Below, piece after piece: positions 1 to 5,870 of a stretch of 9,317 nucleotides of DNA. Made by a program: the position numbers and the translations under genes. This stretch comes from Clostridiales bacterium (GTDB lineage Bacteria; Bacillota; Clostridia; Christensenellales; Aristaeellaceae), in NCBI GenBank assembly GCA_004552515.1, contig SFOF01000072.1, positions 1 to 9,317 on the forward strand, written 5' to 3'. Positions within the stretch are counted from its first letter, which is position 1; the number at the start of each line of letters is the position of its first letter. The notes under the pieces are model-generated. The model did not search any database, was not told the DNA's origin, and saw only the letters and a program-made list of their open reading frames with translations.

Positions 1-1
1 C

Positions 2-385
2 ATGACGCGCCGCGCCCGTCCGATCGGCGCGATTCAGCCCAGCGCGCCCCGCGCTCTGGCCCTGAGCGCCGCGCGGTGGCTGAGTGCCCACGGCTGCGAA
101 GGCGCATCGCCCGCCGGCGCGGCAAGGGCGCTCAATGTGTCCGCCCAGTATCTGTCGGGCGTGTTTTCGTCGGTCATGGGCGTGACAATGCGCGCCTATC
201 TGATCGAGCTGCGCCTGCGCCGCGCCGCCGAGCTGCTGGAGAGCGGCGAGACGAGCGTCACGGCGGCGTGCTTTGCCTGCGGCTATTCGAGCCTGTCGCA
301 CTTCCTGCGCGCGTTTCGTCAAAGATACGGCGTCTCGCCCGGGCAGTACCGCCGCCAGAGCGACAAAACCGGCGGCGCAACATAG
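2..385 (+). CDS. AraC-family transcriptional regulator, C-terminal DNA-binding part (5' partial)
   Basis: This encodes the double helix-turn-helix domain of an AraC/XylS regulator. The first HTH spans roughly residues 35-60 (SPAGAARALNVSAQYLSGVF). The linker helix carries the typical RLRRAAELL. The second HTH spans about residues 84-108 (SVTAACFACGYSSLSHFLRAF), and the domain ends with the family hallmark RYGVSPGQYRR. Family members are usually 250-300 residues with an N-terminal effector or cupin domain. Only 127 codons are visible and the ATG is at base 2, so the gene very probably begins outside the window and this Met is internal. The stop is TAG at 383-385. It is the only + strand gene here and converges on the glycosidase-like gene. 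It may control sugar use, but its target cannot be told from the sequence. Confidence 0.9.
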   Translation: MTRRARPIGAIQPSAPRALALSAARWLSAHGCEGASPAGAARALNVSAQYLSGVFSSVMGVTMRAYLIELRLRRAAELLESGETSVTAACFACGYSSLSHFLRAFRQRYGVSPGQYRRQSDKTGGAT

Positions 386-398
386 CCTCGCGCCGCCG
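370..398. terminator. Hairpin between convergent genes, possible weak bidirectional terminator
   Basis: A 9-bp GC-only stem (cggcggcgc at 370-378, gcgccgccg at 390-398) encloses an 11-nt loop that contains the AraC stop codon. On the + strand the stem is followed by seven A's instead of T's. On the - strand it is followed by a short TTTT (365-368 on +). It would therefore work better for the leftward glycosidase-like transcript, about 80 nt past that gene's stop. The U-tract is short, so confidence is limited. Confidence 0.4.
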
Positions 399-476
399 AA
401 AAAAAGCATATTCATCTGATGCGCGTCTCGCCAGACGGAAGCGCCGCAATTTCAGCGCCGCCCGGTCGTGCGCGCC

Positions 477-1454
477 CTATTCGATCACGGCAATCCGCCG
501 GTGAACGTTGTACGCCGCGTCCCGATCCGCGTCGGGTTTGGCCGCGGCGAAGAACATCGCGGGCGCGCCGTCTTCCTGATAGACGAACGGCCGCTCCAGC
601 CGCGCGATTTCCCGCTCGCCGCCCTCATCGAACGGCACGCGCCGCGTCGAGAAGACGAACGGCTCGCCCTTCTGCCAGCTATCGCCCAGATCGCGCGACG
701 TAAAATGCACCAGCGCGCGTTCCTCATCCGGGCAGTAATAGCGCCCCATGTCCTTCATGACGCAGTGCAGCGCGCCGTTCCAGTAAAACAGGCAGGGATC
801 CTCCGCCGAAAAGCGCGCGCCCTCGACCGAAAAGACCGGCTTGTCCCGCCGCGTCCACGGCCCCACGGGACTGTCCGCAAACGCCGCGCCGTGGCTCACC
901 ACGCCGTTTTTGTACGCGGGATGCGGCGCGGAGCCCTTGTAGATCATCATGAACCGCCCGTCCGGCAGCGCGCACACCGTCGGATTGCTGGTGATGCCCG
1001 CGTCGAACAGGCCGGGGCGCGAGGGCAGTATCGGCGTATCCAGCCGCGTCCACGGGCCGCCGGGATTGTCCGATACGGCCACGCCCACGCGCTGGCGCTT
1101 CTGGTGATCCCAGTATTCGCCGTCGCCCCAGTTGCCGACATAGTAGAGGTAGAAGCGGCCGCCGTGCTGCAATATCCACGGATTGTGGATCACGTCGCGG
1201 TCCCAGTCGCCGTCTTTGTGCGTGCCGTCCAGCGTCACGCCGTGGAACGTATACGGGCCGTCGGGATCATCGGCTGTGGCATAGCCCGCCTTCGAATGGG
1301 TCACCCAGCCCTCGAAGCCCCACTTTTCCTCCCAGATCGACAGATACAGATGGCATTTCCCGTCCGGCGTGCGCGTCATGCTGCCGCACCATGTGATATA
1401 GCCCGGCACGCTCACCACGCCATGGCGCGAGACCGGCCGCAAGCTCAGTGTCAT
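477..1454 (-). CDS. Beta-propeller glycoside hydrolase-like protein (GH43/GH117-type fold)
   Basis: A 325-residue protein with the repeated blade pattern of five-bladed beta-propeller glycosidases. Four copies of an 'A-x-S/D-x-P-x-GPW/Y' type strand motif are visible: YATADDPDGPYTF (58-70), VGVAVSDNPGGPWTR (123-137), GAAFADSPVGPWTRR (189-203) and VHFTSRDLGDSWQKG (249-263). Conserved acidic or polar positions that could form the active site lie in RDVIHNPW (86-93), TSNPTV (155-160) and SAEDPCLFY (216-224). This layout resembles clan-F/GH43-like enzymes acting on arabinose-, xylose- or fructose-type or anhydro-sugar linkages. No signal peptide is seen, so a cytoplasmic enzyme acting on imported oligosaccharides is likely. 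The start at 1454 is chosen for its GGAGAG site 7 nt upstream; an open frame runs back to 1712 but has no ribosome site and shares no family features. Substrate is not assignable. Confidence 0.75.
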   Translation of the reverse strand: MTLSLRPVSRHGVVSVPGYITWCGSMTRTPDGKCHLYLSIWEEKWGFEGWVTHSKAGYATADDPDGPYTFHGVTLDGTHKDGDWDRDVIHNPWILQHGGRFYLYYVGNWGDGEYWDHQKRQRVGVAVSDNPGGPWTRLDTPILPSRPGLFDAGITSNPTVCALPDGRFMMIYKGSAPHPAYKNGVVSHGAAFADSPVGPWTRRDKPVFSVEGARFSAEDPCLFYWNGALHCVMKDMGRYYCPDEERALVHFTSRDLGDSWQKGEPFVFSTRRVPFDEGGEREIARLERPFVYQEDGAPAMFFAAAKPDADRDAAYNVHRRIAVIE

Positions 1455-1490
1455 AACAATTCTCTCCTTTGCGGACTTTTCGTCACCGCC

Positions 1491-1520
1491 ATTATAACAA
1501 AAACGCGCGCCGCCGGTCAA
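1491..1520 (-). promoter_or_regulatory. Sigma-A promoter of the glycosidase-like gene
   Basis: On the - strand, TTGACC (1515-1520) is followed after 18 bp by TATAAT (1491-1496). The -10 box is preceded by TGT, an extended -10 (TGnTATAAT). Expected transcription start is near 1484, giving a leader of about 30 nt that contains the ribosome binding site. Confidence 0.7.
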
Positions 1521-1536
1521 GCCGCCTTTACGCGCA

Positions 1537-1567
1537 AAGCCGCCGCCCGAAAAACAGGCGACGGCTT
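1537..1567 (-). terminator. Candidate intrinsic terminator of the ABC transporter operon
   Basis: Arms at 1537-1547 and 1557-1567 form an 11-bp stem with a 9-nt loop. The one non-Watson-Crick position is a C/A mismatch on the + strand but a G-U wobble on the - strand, so the structure is better on the - strand. There it ends in CTTT, a short U-tract. It lies about 200 nt after the permease stop and just upstream of the next promoter, a sensible place to insulate the two transcripts. Confidence 0.5.
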
Positions 1568-1767
1568 CTTTATTCAGCTTAATCGGCGGCACGAAACGGT
1601 CTTGACGCAAGAATTCCACCAACGCAGCAATTCTTTGGACCATAGCAAACGCGCGGCATTCCCCACCCCACCGGCGGCGAGGAAAGCATTTCGGCACAAG
1701 AAACGCCGCCATGAACCTTCGGCCGATAAAAGTCGAAACGGCTTATCCGCTCAGCGCCCGATTCCCC
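1568..1767. other. Gene-free spacer after the permease
   Basis: I find no credible gene here. Two inverted repeats are visible: aagaatt (1609-1615) with aattctt (1629-1635), 13 nt apart, and ggcggcg (1673-1679) with cgccgcc (1704-1710), 25 nt apart. Neither has a U-tract. The - strand open frame covering 1455-1712 lacks a ribosome binding site. Confidence 0.5.
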
Positions 1768-2499
1768 TCACTGCCGCTTCATCTGCCGCAGGAACAGCGC
1801 CACCGCCAGCGCGCAGACCGGCAGCGCCCAGAGCAGCACCCAGCCCAGCTGCGCGGGCACGGCCGCCCAGTCTCCGGAAAAGGCCGCGCGCTCCAGCTCG
1901 ACCGCGTGAACGAACGGCAGAACGTTCGCGATCGCCTTGAACGCGCCGCCCACCAGATCGAGATCGAACCACACGCCCGACAGCCACGCCGTCAGGTTGG
2001 TGAGCAGCGCGCCGCACAGCCCGCCCACCTGCTTTACGCCCAGCAGACTGCCGCAGAGCAGCCCCAGCGCGATGAAGAACAGCGCTGCGGGCACGAGGAA
2101 CAGCAGCGCCCAGAGTATGCCCGCGCTCAGCTTCAGCCCCAGTATGAGCGCGGCGATATAGCAGACCGCGCCCTGCATGAGCGCGATGGGCATCATGGGC
2201 AGCGCATAGCCCATGATGAAATCAGCGGCGGTGAGCGGCGTGGTGTAGAGCCGCTGGAGCAGCGCCGTCTCGCGGTCGCGCGCAACCAGCGTCGCCGAAA
2301 AGAGCGTCATGAACGCCAGACCGAACACGGTGATGCCCGGCGTAAGGCGGTCGATCTCAAACAGCGCCACCGGCACGTTCGCCTGAATGGCGCTCAAAAG
2401 CAGGATCAGCACCACCGGAAAGCCCAGCCCGAAGGCCAGATTGAGCGGATCGCGCAGAATTTCCTTCATCGTGCGGCCCGCAAACGCCCGCATTTTCAT
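1768..2499 (-). CDS. ABC-2 type transporter permease
   Basis: A 243-residue integral membrane subunit of an ABC-2 family exporter. Six hydrophobic segments can be seen at about residues 20-38, 53-72, 98-122, 125-153, 157-180 and 213-238. A short cytoplasmic N-terminus precedes them. The loop after segment 2 carries ARDRETALLQRLYTTPL, matching the family's 'ER/R-E-xGtlerLl-tTPl' region. It overlaps the stop of the ATPase gene by 4 nt (ATGA), a hallmark of translational coupling, and has a GGAGGG site 7 nt upstream. Together with the ATPase it would form a dimeric exporter; DrrAB-like drug or lipid exporters have this organisation. The substrate is unknown. A second in-frame ATG two codons downstream is a less likely start. 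Confidence 0.88.
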   Translation of the reverse strand: MKMRAFAGRTMKEILRDPLNLAFGLGFPVVLILLLSAIQANVPVALFEIDRLTPGITVFGLAFMTLFSATLVARDRETALLQRLYTTPLTAADFIMGYALPMMPIALMQGAVCYIAALILGLKLSAGILWALLFLVPAALFFIALGLLCGSLLGVKQVGGLCGALLTNLTAWLSGVWFDLDLVGGAFKAIANVLPFVHAVELERAAFSGDWAAVPAQLGWVLLWALPVCALAVALFLRQMKRQ

Positions 2500-3233
2500 T
2501 GTTCAGCCCTCCCCTCGCCCCGAACAAGGGCGATAAACGCGTCCTCGAAGCGCTCGCAGCCGGCGCGCGCCTTCAGCGCCTCCGCCGTGCCCTCGGCCAG
2601 CACGCGTCCGCTCTTCATCACGGCGATGCGGTCGGACAGCGCCTCGGCCTCCTCCATGTAGTGCGTCGTGAGGATCACCGTCACGCGGCCCCTGAGCGCG
2701 CGGATCACGTCCCACAGCTCGGCGCGCGCGATCACGTCCAGCCCCAGCGTCGGCTCGTCGAGGAAGAGGATCTCCGGCTCGCCGATCAGCGCCATGGCCA
2801 GGCTCAGCCGCCGCTGCCAGCCGCCCGACAGCTTGCCCGCGCGCTTGCCGAGCACGCCGCCTAAATCGAACGCCTCGGCCAGCTCGTCGATCCTTTCGTT
2901 CTGCTTCTCCCTTGAAAAGCCGTGAACGCCGGCCATCAGCCGGAGATTTTCCAGCGCCGTCAGGCCGGGCGCAACCGCCGTCTCCTGCGGCGATACGCCG
3001 ATGACGCGCTTGACCGCGGCCGTCTCGCTCACGACGCTGTGCCCAGCGAGAAACGCGTCGCCGCTCGTGGGGCGCGCCAAGCCGCAGAGCATCTTGATCG
3101 TCGTGGTCTTACCCGCGCCGTTCACGCCCAAAAGAGCGAACAGCTCGCCCCTTTCAATGGTCAGATTGAGCCGGTCAACCGCCGTTATGTCCTTATACTT
3201 TTTGGTCAGATTGACCGTTCTGATGGCTTCCAT
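2496..3233 (-). CDS. ABC transporter ATP-binding protein (DrrA-like)
   Basis: A 245-residue nucleotide-binding subunit with all ABC motifs intact: Walker A GVNGAGKT (36-43), Q-loop glutamine at 83 in SPQET, signature LSGGW (135-139), Walker B ILFLDE (155-160) with catalytic Glu160, D-loop LGLD (163-166) and switch His191 in TTHYMEEA. The length and the wording of these motifs fit the DrrA/CcmA-like exporter ATPases that partner with ABC-2 permeases. The tryptophan in the signature (LSGGW rather than LSGGQ or LSGGM) is a modest deviation. It has a strong AGGAGG site 9 nt before the start at 3233. Its start lies inside the last 41 nt of the tetR-type gene, and its end overlaps the permease, so the three genes form one operon. 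Confidence 0.95.
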   Translation of the reverse strand: MEAIRTVNLTKKYKDITAVDRLNLTIERGELFALLGVNGAGKTTTIKMLCGLARPTSGDAFLAGHSVVSETAAVKRVIGVSPQETAVAPGLTALENLRLMAGVHGFSREKQNERIDELAEAFDLGGVLGKRAGKLSGGWQRRLSLAMALIGEPEILFLDEPTLGLDVIARAELWDVIRALRGRVTVILTTHYMEEAEALSDRIAVMKSGRVLAEGTAEALKARAGCERFEDAFIALVRGEGRAEQ

Positions 3234-3804
3234 CCTTCTTTTCCTCCTCGATATGCCGCGCGCACAGTCCCTGATAGGCGTCGGTCAGCGCGCGACTGGC
3301 GAAATCCATGTCCCAGTTCAGATACGACGTGGCCAGCATGGACGCGACGCCGTGAACGAATATCCACATCTCCGCGTGCAGCAGATACGCCCGCTCCTCG
3401 CTCAGCCCCGTATTCTTCATGATAACCTGAAGCAGCGGCCTTATGGCCTCGCGCTCCCCCTCGCTCGGCGCTTCCTGAGAGCGATCGCGCATATAGAGCA
3501 GCTTGAACAGCTCCTTTTCCTCGCTCGCAAAGCGGATGTACGCCATGCCGCTGGCCTTGTAGGGCGGATAGCGCCCCGCCGTCATCTCCGCGCGCGTGAG
3601 CTGATCCAGCCGAGCCGCCGCCGCCGCGATCACCGTCTCCCGTACGTCCTCCATGTTCTTGAACAGCCCGAAGACCGGCTTTGCGGACGTCCCCAGCCGT
3701 TCGCCCAATGCGCGCGCCGTGAGCGCCTGCGCCCCCTTCTCCCGCACCAGCGCCAGCGCCGCAGCGGTGATTCCCTCGCGCGTAAAGAGAAACTTTCTCG
3801 GCAT
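3193..3804 (-). CDS. TetR/AcrR-family transcriptional repressor
   Basis: A 203-residue regulator. The N-terminal TetR HTH spans roughly residues 10-50: ITAAALALVREKGAQALTAR, then ALGERLGTSAKPVFGLFKN, where the recognition helix covers about 40-48. The C-terminal half is helical and includes MWIFVHGVASMLATSYLNWD, typical of the ligand-binding or dimerisation domain of this family. The start at 3804 is selected because GGGAGG lies 7 nt upstream; an in-frame ATG at 3819 overlaps that ribosome site and is unlikely to be used. It is first in an operon with the ABC exporter, whose ATPase start lies inside its 3' end. The usual role of such a neighbour is a repressor of the exporter, relieved by the exported compound or a related ligand; this is inferred from context. 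Confidence 0.9.
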   Translation of the reverse strand: MPRKFLFTREGITAAALALVREKGAQALTARALGERLGTSAKPVFGLFKNMEDVRETVIAAAAARLDQLTRAEMTAGRYPPYKASGMAYIRFASEEKELFKLLYMRDRSQEAPSEGEREAIRPLLQVIMKNTGLSEERAYLLHAEMWIFVHGVASMLATSYLNWDMDFASRALTDAYQGLCARHIEEEKKDGSHQNGQSDQKV

Positions 3805-3830
3805 CGTCCCGCCTCCCATCTATTTTAGAC

Positions 3831-3848
3831 ACGTGCGTTGCGCTACGT
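3831..3848. promoter_or_regulatory. Candidate TetR operator
   Basis: An imperfect inverted repeat, ACGTGCG-ttg-CGCtACGT on the + strand, with a single extra T in one arm. It sits about +7 to +24 relative to the predicted start site, where a bound repressor would block transcription. Assignment to the adjacent TetR protein is inferred from position alone. Confidence 0.4.
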
Positions 3849-3860
3849 TTGTTGCTTTAT

Positions 3861-3889
3861 ATTATACGCGACGGCATCCGCTTTGTCAA
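3861..3889 (-). promoter_or_regulatory. Perfect-consensus sigma-A promoter of the TetR-ABC operon
   Basis: On the - strand TTGACA (3884-3889), a 17-bp spacer and TATAAT (3861-3866) match the sigma-A consensus at all 12 positions. Transcription should start near 3854. Such a strong promoter is normally kept in check by a repressor, fitting the TetR gene directly downstream. Confidence 0.8.
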
Positions 3890-3898
3890 GGAAAACAC

Positions 3899-3934
3899 AT
3901 AAAAAAACTCCGGCGCGCGTTGAAACGCCGGAGT
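3899..3934 (-). terminator. Intrinsic terminator of the alarmone synthetase-cdsA operon
   Basis: A perfect 9-bp stem (3907-3915 with 3926-3934) closes a 10-nt loop. On the - strand it is followed by TTTTTTTAT, a classic U-tract. It lies 54 nt past the cdsA stop and just upstream of the -35 box of the TetR operon. Confidence 0.88.
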
Positions 3935-3987
3935 CGAACACACCCTATGAAATTCGAACGTCATGGCCGCGGACTCAAAGGCGGGGC

Positions 3988-4809
3988 CTATGCGATGATC
4001 CCGCCGATGAACGCCAGAAACGCCGCCGTGAACGGCGCGGCAAAGAGCTGGCCGTCGAAGCGATCGAGCAGGCCACCGTGACCGGGCAGAAGATTGCTGA
4101 AATCCTTCACGCCCGCGATGCGCTTGACCGCCGACATCGCCAGATCGCCGGTCTGAGATATCACCGAGCCGCACACGCCGTAGAGCATGAGCCGCCCGTA
4201 ATGCACGCTCAGTTCCATCGCGCCCGCGTAAATCGCCGTGCCCAGCAGCGCCAGAGCGCAGGATGCGGCGAGGCCGCCCACGCTGCCCTCTATGGTCTTG
4301 TGCGGGCTCAGATCGGGCGCGAGCTTATGCCGCCCCCACGCGCGGCCGATAAAATAGCCCGCCACCTCGCTGGCGACGCAGCAGACGATCATCAGCATGA
4401 GATCGTACAGCCCGTTTTCCATGCGCCGCAGCGCAATCAGCGCGCAGAAGAAATACGACGCCATGAGCGACTCCCCCAGCGCCCGAACCGCGCCGAAAGA
4501 CGCCGGCTCATGCCGCACGAGGGCGCGCGCATCCATAAAGAAGAAGCCGAGCGCGGCCAGAAGCACGATCAGCGCCCCCGCCGGATAATACGGCAGCGGC
4601 AGAAACGGCAGCGCGGCGGCGGCGATCAGCGCGGGAACGAGCAACGCGTAATTCCCCCGCGCATTGGCCACCGAAAACAGTTCCCACGCCGCGCCGATAT
4701 TAAGCAGCGCCACGGCGATATTGAGCACATACGGCGCGCCCGAAAAGAGCACGATCAGCGCGCAGACGGGCACGAACACGCAGGCCGTTTTAACGCGCGT
4801 TTTCAGCAT
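3988..4809 (-). CDS. cdsA: Phosphatidate cytidylyltransferase (CDP-diacylglycerol synthase)
   Basis: This membrane enzyme makes CDP-diacylglycerol from CTP and phosphatidic acid, the branch point of phospholipid synthesis. The CdsA signature is clear near the C-terminus: SAVKR (226-230), then KDFSNLLPGHGGLLDRFD (235-252). Upstream are GRHKL (159-163) and LSPHKTIEGSVGG (167-179), also typical. At 273 residues it is of normal length, with several membrane segments (about 10-47, 55-90, 113-128, 135-155, 180-200, 258-273). Two positions differ from the E. coli enzyme as I recall it: a Glu at 148 where an Asp is usual, and DRFDG where DR(L/I/F)DS is usual. The ATG overlaps the stop of the upstream alarmone synthetase gene by 7 nt; a GGAG lies 10 nt upstream. 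Unlike many bacteria, no uppS or dxr is adjacent. Confidence 0.92.
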   Translation of the reverse strand: MLKTRVKTACVFVPVCALIVLFSGAPYVLNIAVALLNIGAAWELFSVANARGNYALLVPALIAAAALPFLPLPYYPAGALIVLLAALGFFFMDARALVRHEPASFGAVRALGESLMASYFFCALIALRRMENGLYDLMLMIVCCVASEVAGYFIGRAWGRHKLAPDLSPHKTIEGSVGGLAASCALALLGTAIYAGAMELSVHYGRLMLYGVCGSVISQTGDLAMSAVKRIAGVKDFSNLLPGHGGLLDRFDGQLFAAPFTAAFLAFIGGIIA

Positions 4810-5504
4810 GATGCGTCATCTCCGATCGCGCCGGTCGTCTCGCGGTAGACGCCCTCCATGCGCTGATCGAGCGCCGCGCCCATCTCCGCGCAGTGCAGCA
4901 GCTCCTCGGCGACATGGCCGTCGTCGGCAATATTCTTCTTATAGCGGATCTTATGCTCGAGACTCGCCCACCAGTCCATGGCGATGGTGCGCAGCTGCAC
5001 CTCGACCTTCATGCGGCGCGTGCGATTGTGCAGGAATATGGGGATCTCGACAATCAGATGCAGGCTGCGATAGCCGTTCGGCTTGGGCGACTTGATGTAG
5101 TCCTTGCGCTCTATGAGCGTAATGTCGTCCTGCCGCAGCAGCGCGTCGGCCAGCATATAGATATCGCCGGGGAACGAGCAGATCACGCGCACGCCCGCAA
5201 TGTCGCTGAGGTTCTTTTCAATACTCTCGGCGCTGAAGGGGATGCCCTTGCGCACCGCCTTATCGACGATGCTCTCGGGCGATTTCAGGCGCGATTTGAC
5301 ACTCTCGATGGGATTGCGGTCATACATCAGCGAAAGCTCCTCGTTGAGCACGTTGAACTTCGTCTCGACCTCCATCATCGCGCAGCGGTAATAGCTCATC
5401 AGCTCGCGATAGGGCATGGTGTAATCCTGAACTCTGTTCTTGATCTGGCTGTTGCTGAGCTGTCTGACCAGCATCTGGCGCAGCGCGTCCGAGGGCGCAT
5501 CCAT
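4803..5504 (-). CDS. Small alarmone synthetase, (p)ppGpp synthetase of RelQ/RelP type
   Basis: A 233-residue single-domain RelA/SpoT synthetase that transfers pyrophosphate from ATP to GDP or GTP. The helical N-terminus leads to YDRNPIESVKSRLKSPESI (61-79), part of the ATP-binding region. Next comes DIAGVRVIC (101-109), with the Mg-binding Asp101. The G-loop region is YIKSPKPNGYRSLHLIV (136-152), including YRSLH (145-149). VEVQLRT (167-173) holds the catalytic Glu168, followed by WWASLEHKIRYKK (178-190). There is no HD hydrolase, TGS or ACT domain, so it is synthesis-only, like Bacillus YjbM and YwaC. It starts at 5504 with GGGAGG 10 nt upstream; an ATG at 5514 in another frame abuts that site and is rejected. 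It forms an overlapping two-gene operon with cdsA. Confidence 0.92.
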   Translation of the reverse strand: MDAPSDALRQMLVRQLSNSQIKNRVQDYTMPYRELMSYYRCAMMEVETKFNVLNEELSLMYDRNPIESVKSRLKSPESIVDKAVRKGIPFSAESIEKNLSDIAGVRVICSFPGDIYMLADALLRQDDITLIERKDYIKSPKPNGYRSLHLIVEIPIFLHNRTRRMKVEVQLRTIAMDWWASLEHKIRYKKNIADDGHVAEELLHCAEMGAALDQRMEGVYRETTGAIGDDASC

Positions 5505-5522
5505 GGGCGTTCATCCTCCCGT

Positions 5523-5551
5523 ATCATACTGACTCTAGAGTGTGCTGCCAA
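5523..5551 (-). promoter_or_regulatory. Probable promoter of the alarmone synthetase-cdsA operon
   Basis: TTGGCA (5546-5551), a 17-bp spacer and TATGAT (5523-5528) on the - strand, each one base from consensus. The spacer contains a perfect 10-bp palindrome, actctagagt (5532-5541), a possible repressor site. The predicted start, about 5516, falls within the ribosome binding site (5515-5520), which would give an unusually short leader, so the assignment is tentative. Confidence 0.45.
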
Positions 5552-5554
5552 AAG

Positions 5555-5810
5555 GGGATTCTGCAAGTTCGAGGGAACTTTTCACGGCGCGGCGCTTAAG
5601 GGCTCCGGCCTGGCTTCAAGGCAAACGCCCGCAGGTTCAGCGGTGCCAAATCAAGGGCGTTTAACTTGAGACAGGACGGAAACGACGCCGAAATTGCCGC
5701 TTAGGGAATTGGGGGAACACATTTTAAGTATAGCGCGACAATATGGCCATAGATACGGACAAATCGTGAATCCTGTCTGAACTTTGTGCATAGGCCGCGC
5801 GTTTGACCAG
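5555..5810. other. Gene-free, inverted-repeat-rich stretch; possible structured RNA
   Basis: No coding sequence with a ribosome binding site is seen, and the base composition is visibly less GC-rich than the flanking genes. Inverted repeats are dense. aagttc (5565-5570) pairs with gaactt (5575-5580). tcaag+aaacgccc (5616-5620, 5623-5630) pairs with gggcgttt+cttga (5655-5662, 5665-5669). agacagga (5669-5676) pairs with tcctgtct (5771-5778), extended by acga/tcgt (5682-5685, 5764-5767) after an internal loop. tatggccata (5742-5751) is a perfect palindrome. These could reflect a small RNA or a decayed mobile sequence. I recognise no known RNA family and see no clear promoter. Confidence 0.35.
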
Positions 5811-5854
5811 AAAAAAGAGCCGAACGCCCGCCAATAAAGCGGCGCGACCGGCTC
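5811..5854 (-). terminator. Intrinsic terminator of the alpha/beta hydrolase gene
   Basis: gagccg (5817-5822) pairs with cggctc (5849-5854), and an inner stem cgcc/ggcg (5829-5832, 5841-5844) tightens the loop. On the - strand the stem is followed by TTTTTT (5811-5816). It starts 17 nt past the hydrolase stop. Confidence 0.75.
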
Positions 5855-5870
5855 CCGGCAATCATTCAGC

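Noticed and set aside
1455..1712. N-terminal extension of 86 codons on the glycosidase-like protein, or a separate small protein there
   Set aside because: No ribosome site near the upstream ATGs, and the extension would span the strong promoter at 1491-1520. A good GGAGAG site supports the start at 1454.
468..1940. A 490-codon + strand open frame opposite the glycosidase-like gene
   Set aside because: Antisense shadow with Arg/Ala/Pro-rich low-complexity content; no ribosome site or recognisable domain.
1711..2661. A 316-codon + strand open frame opposite the ABC permease
   Set aside because: Very rich in Gln, Arg, His and Ala, as expected from reading a GC-rich hydrophobic membrane protein gene backwards; no ribosome site.
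3838..4848. A 336-codon + strand open frame opposite cdsA
   Set aside because: Reads backwards through the terminator and cdsA; composition and lack of a ribosome site mark it as a shadow.
5727..5732. TATACT -10 box on the - strand in the structured gap
   Set aside because: No acceptable -35 box at 16-18 bp and no extended -10 TG.
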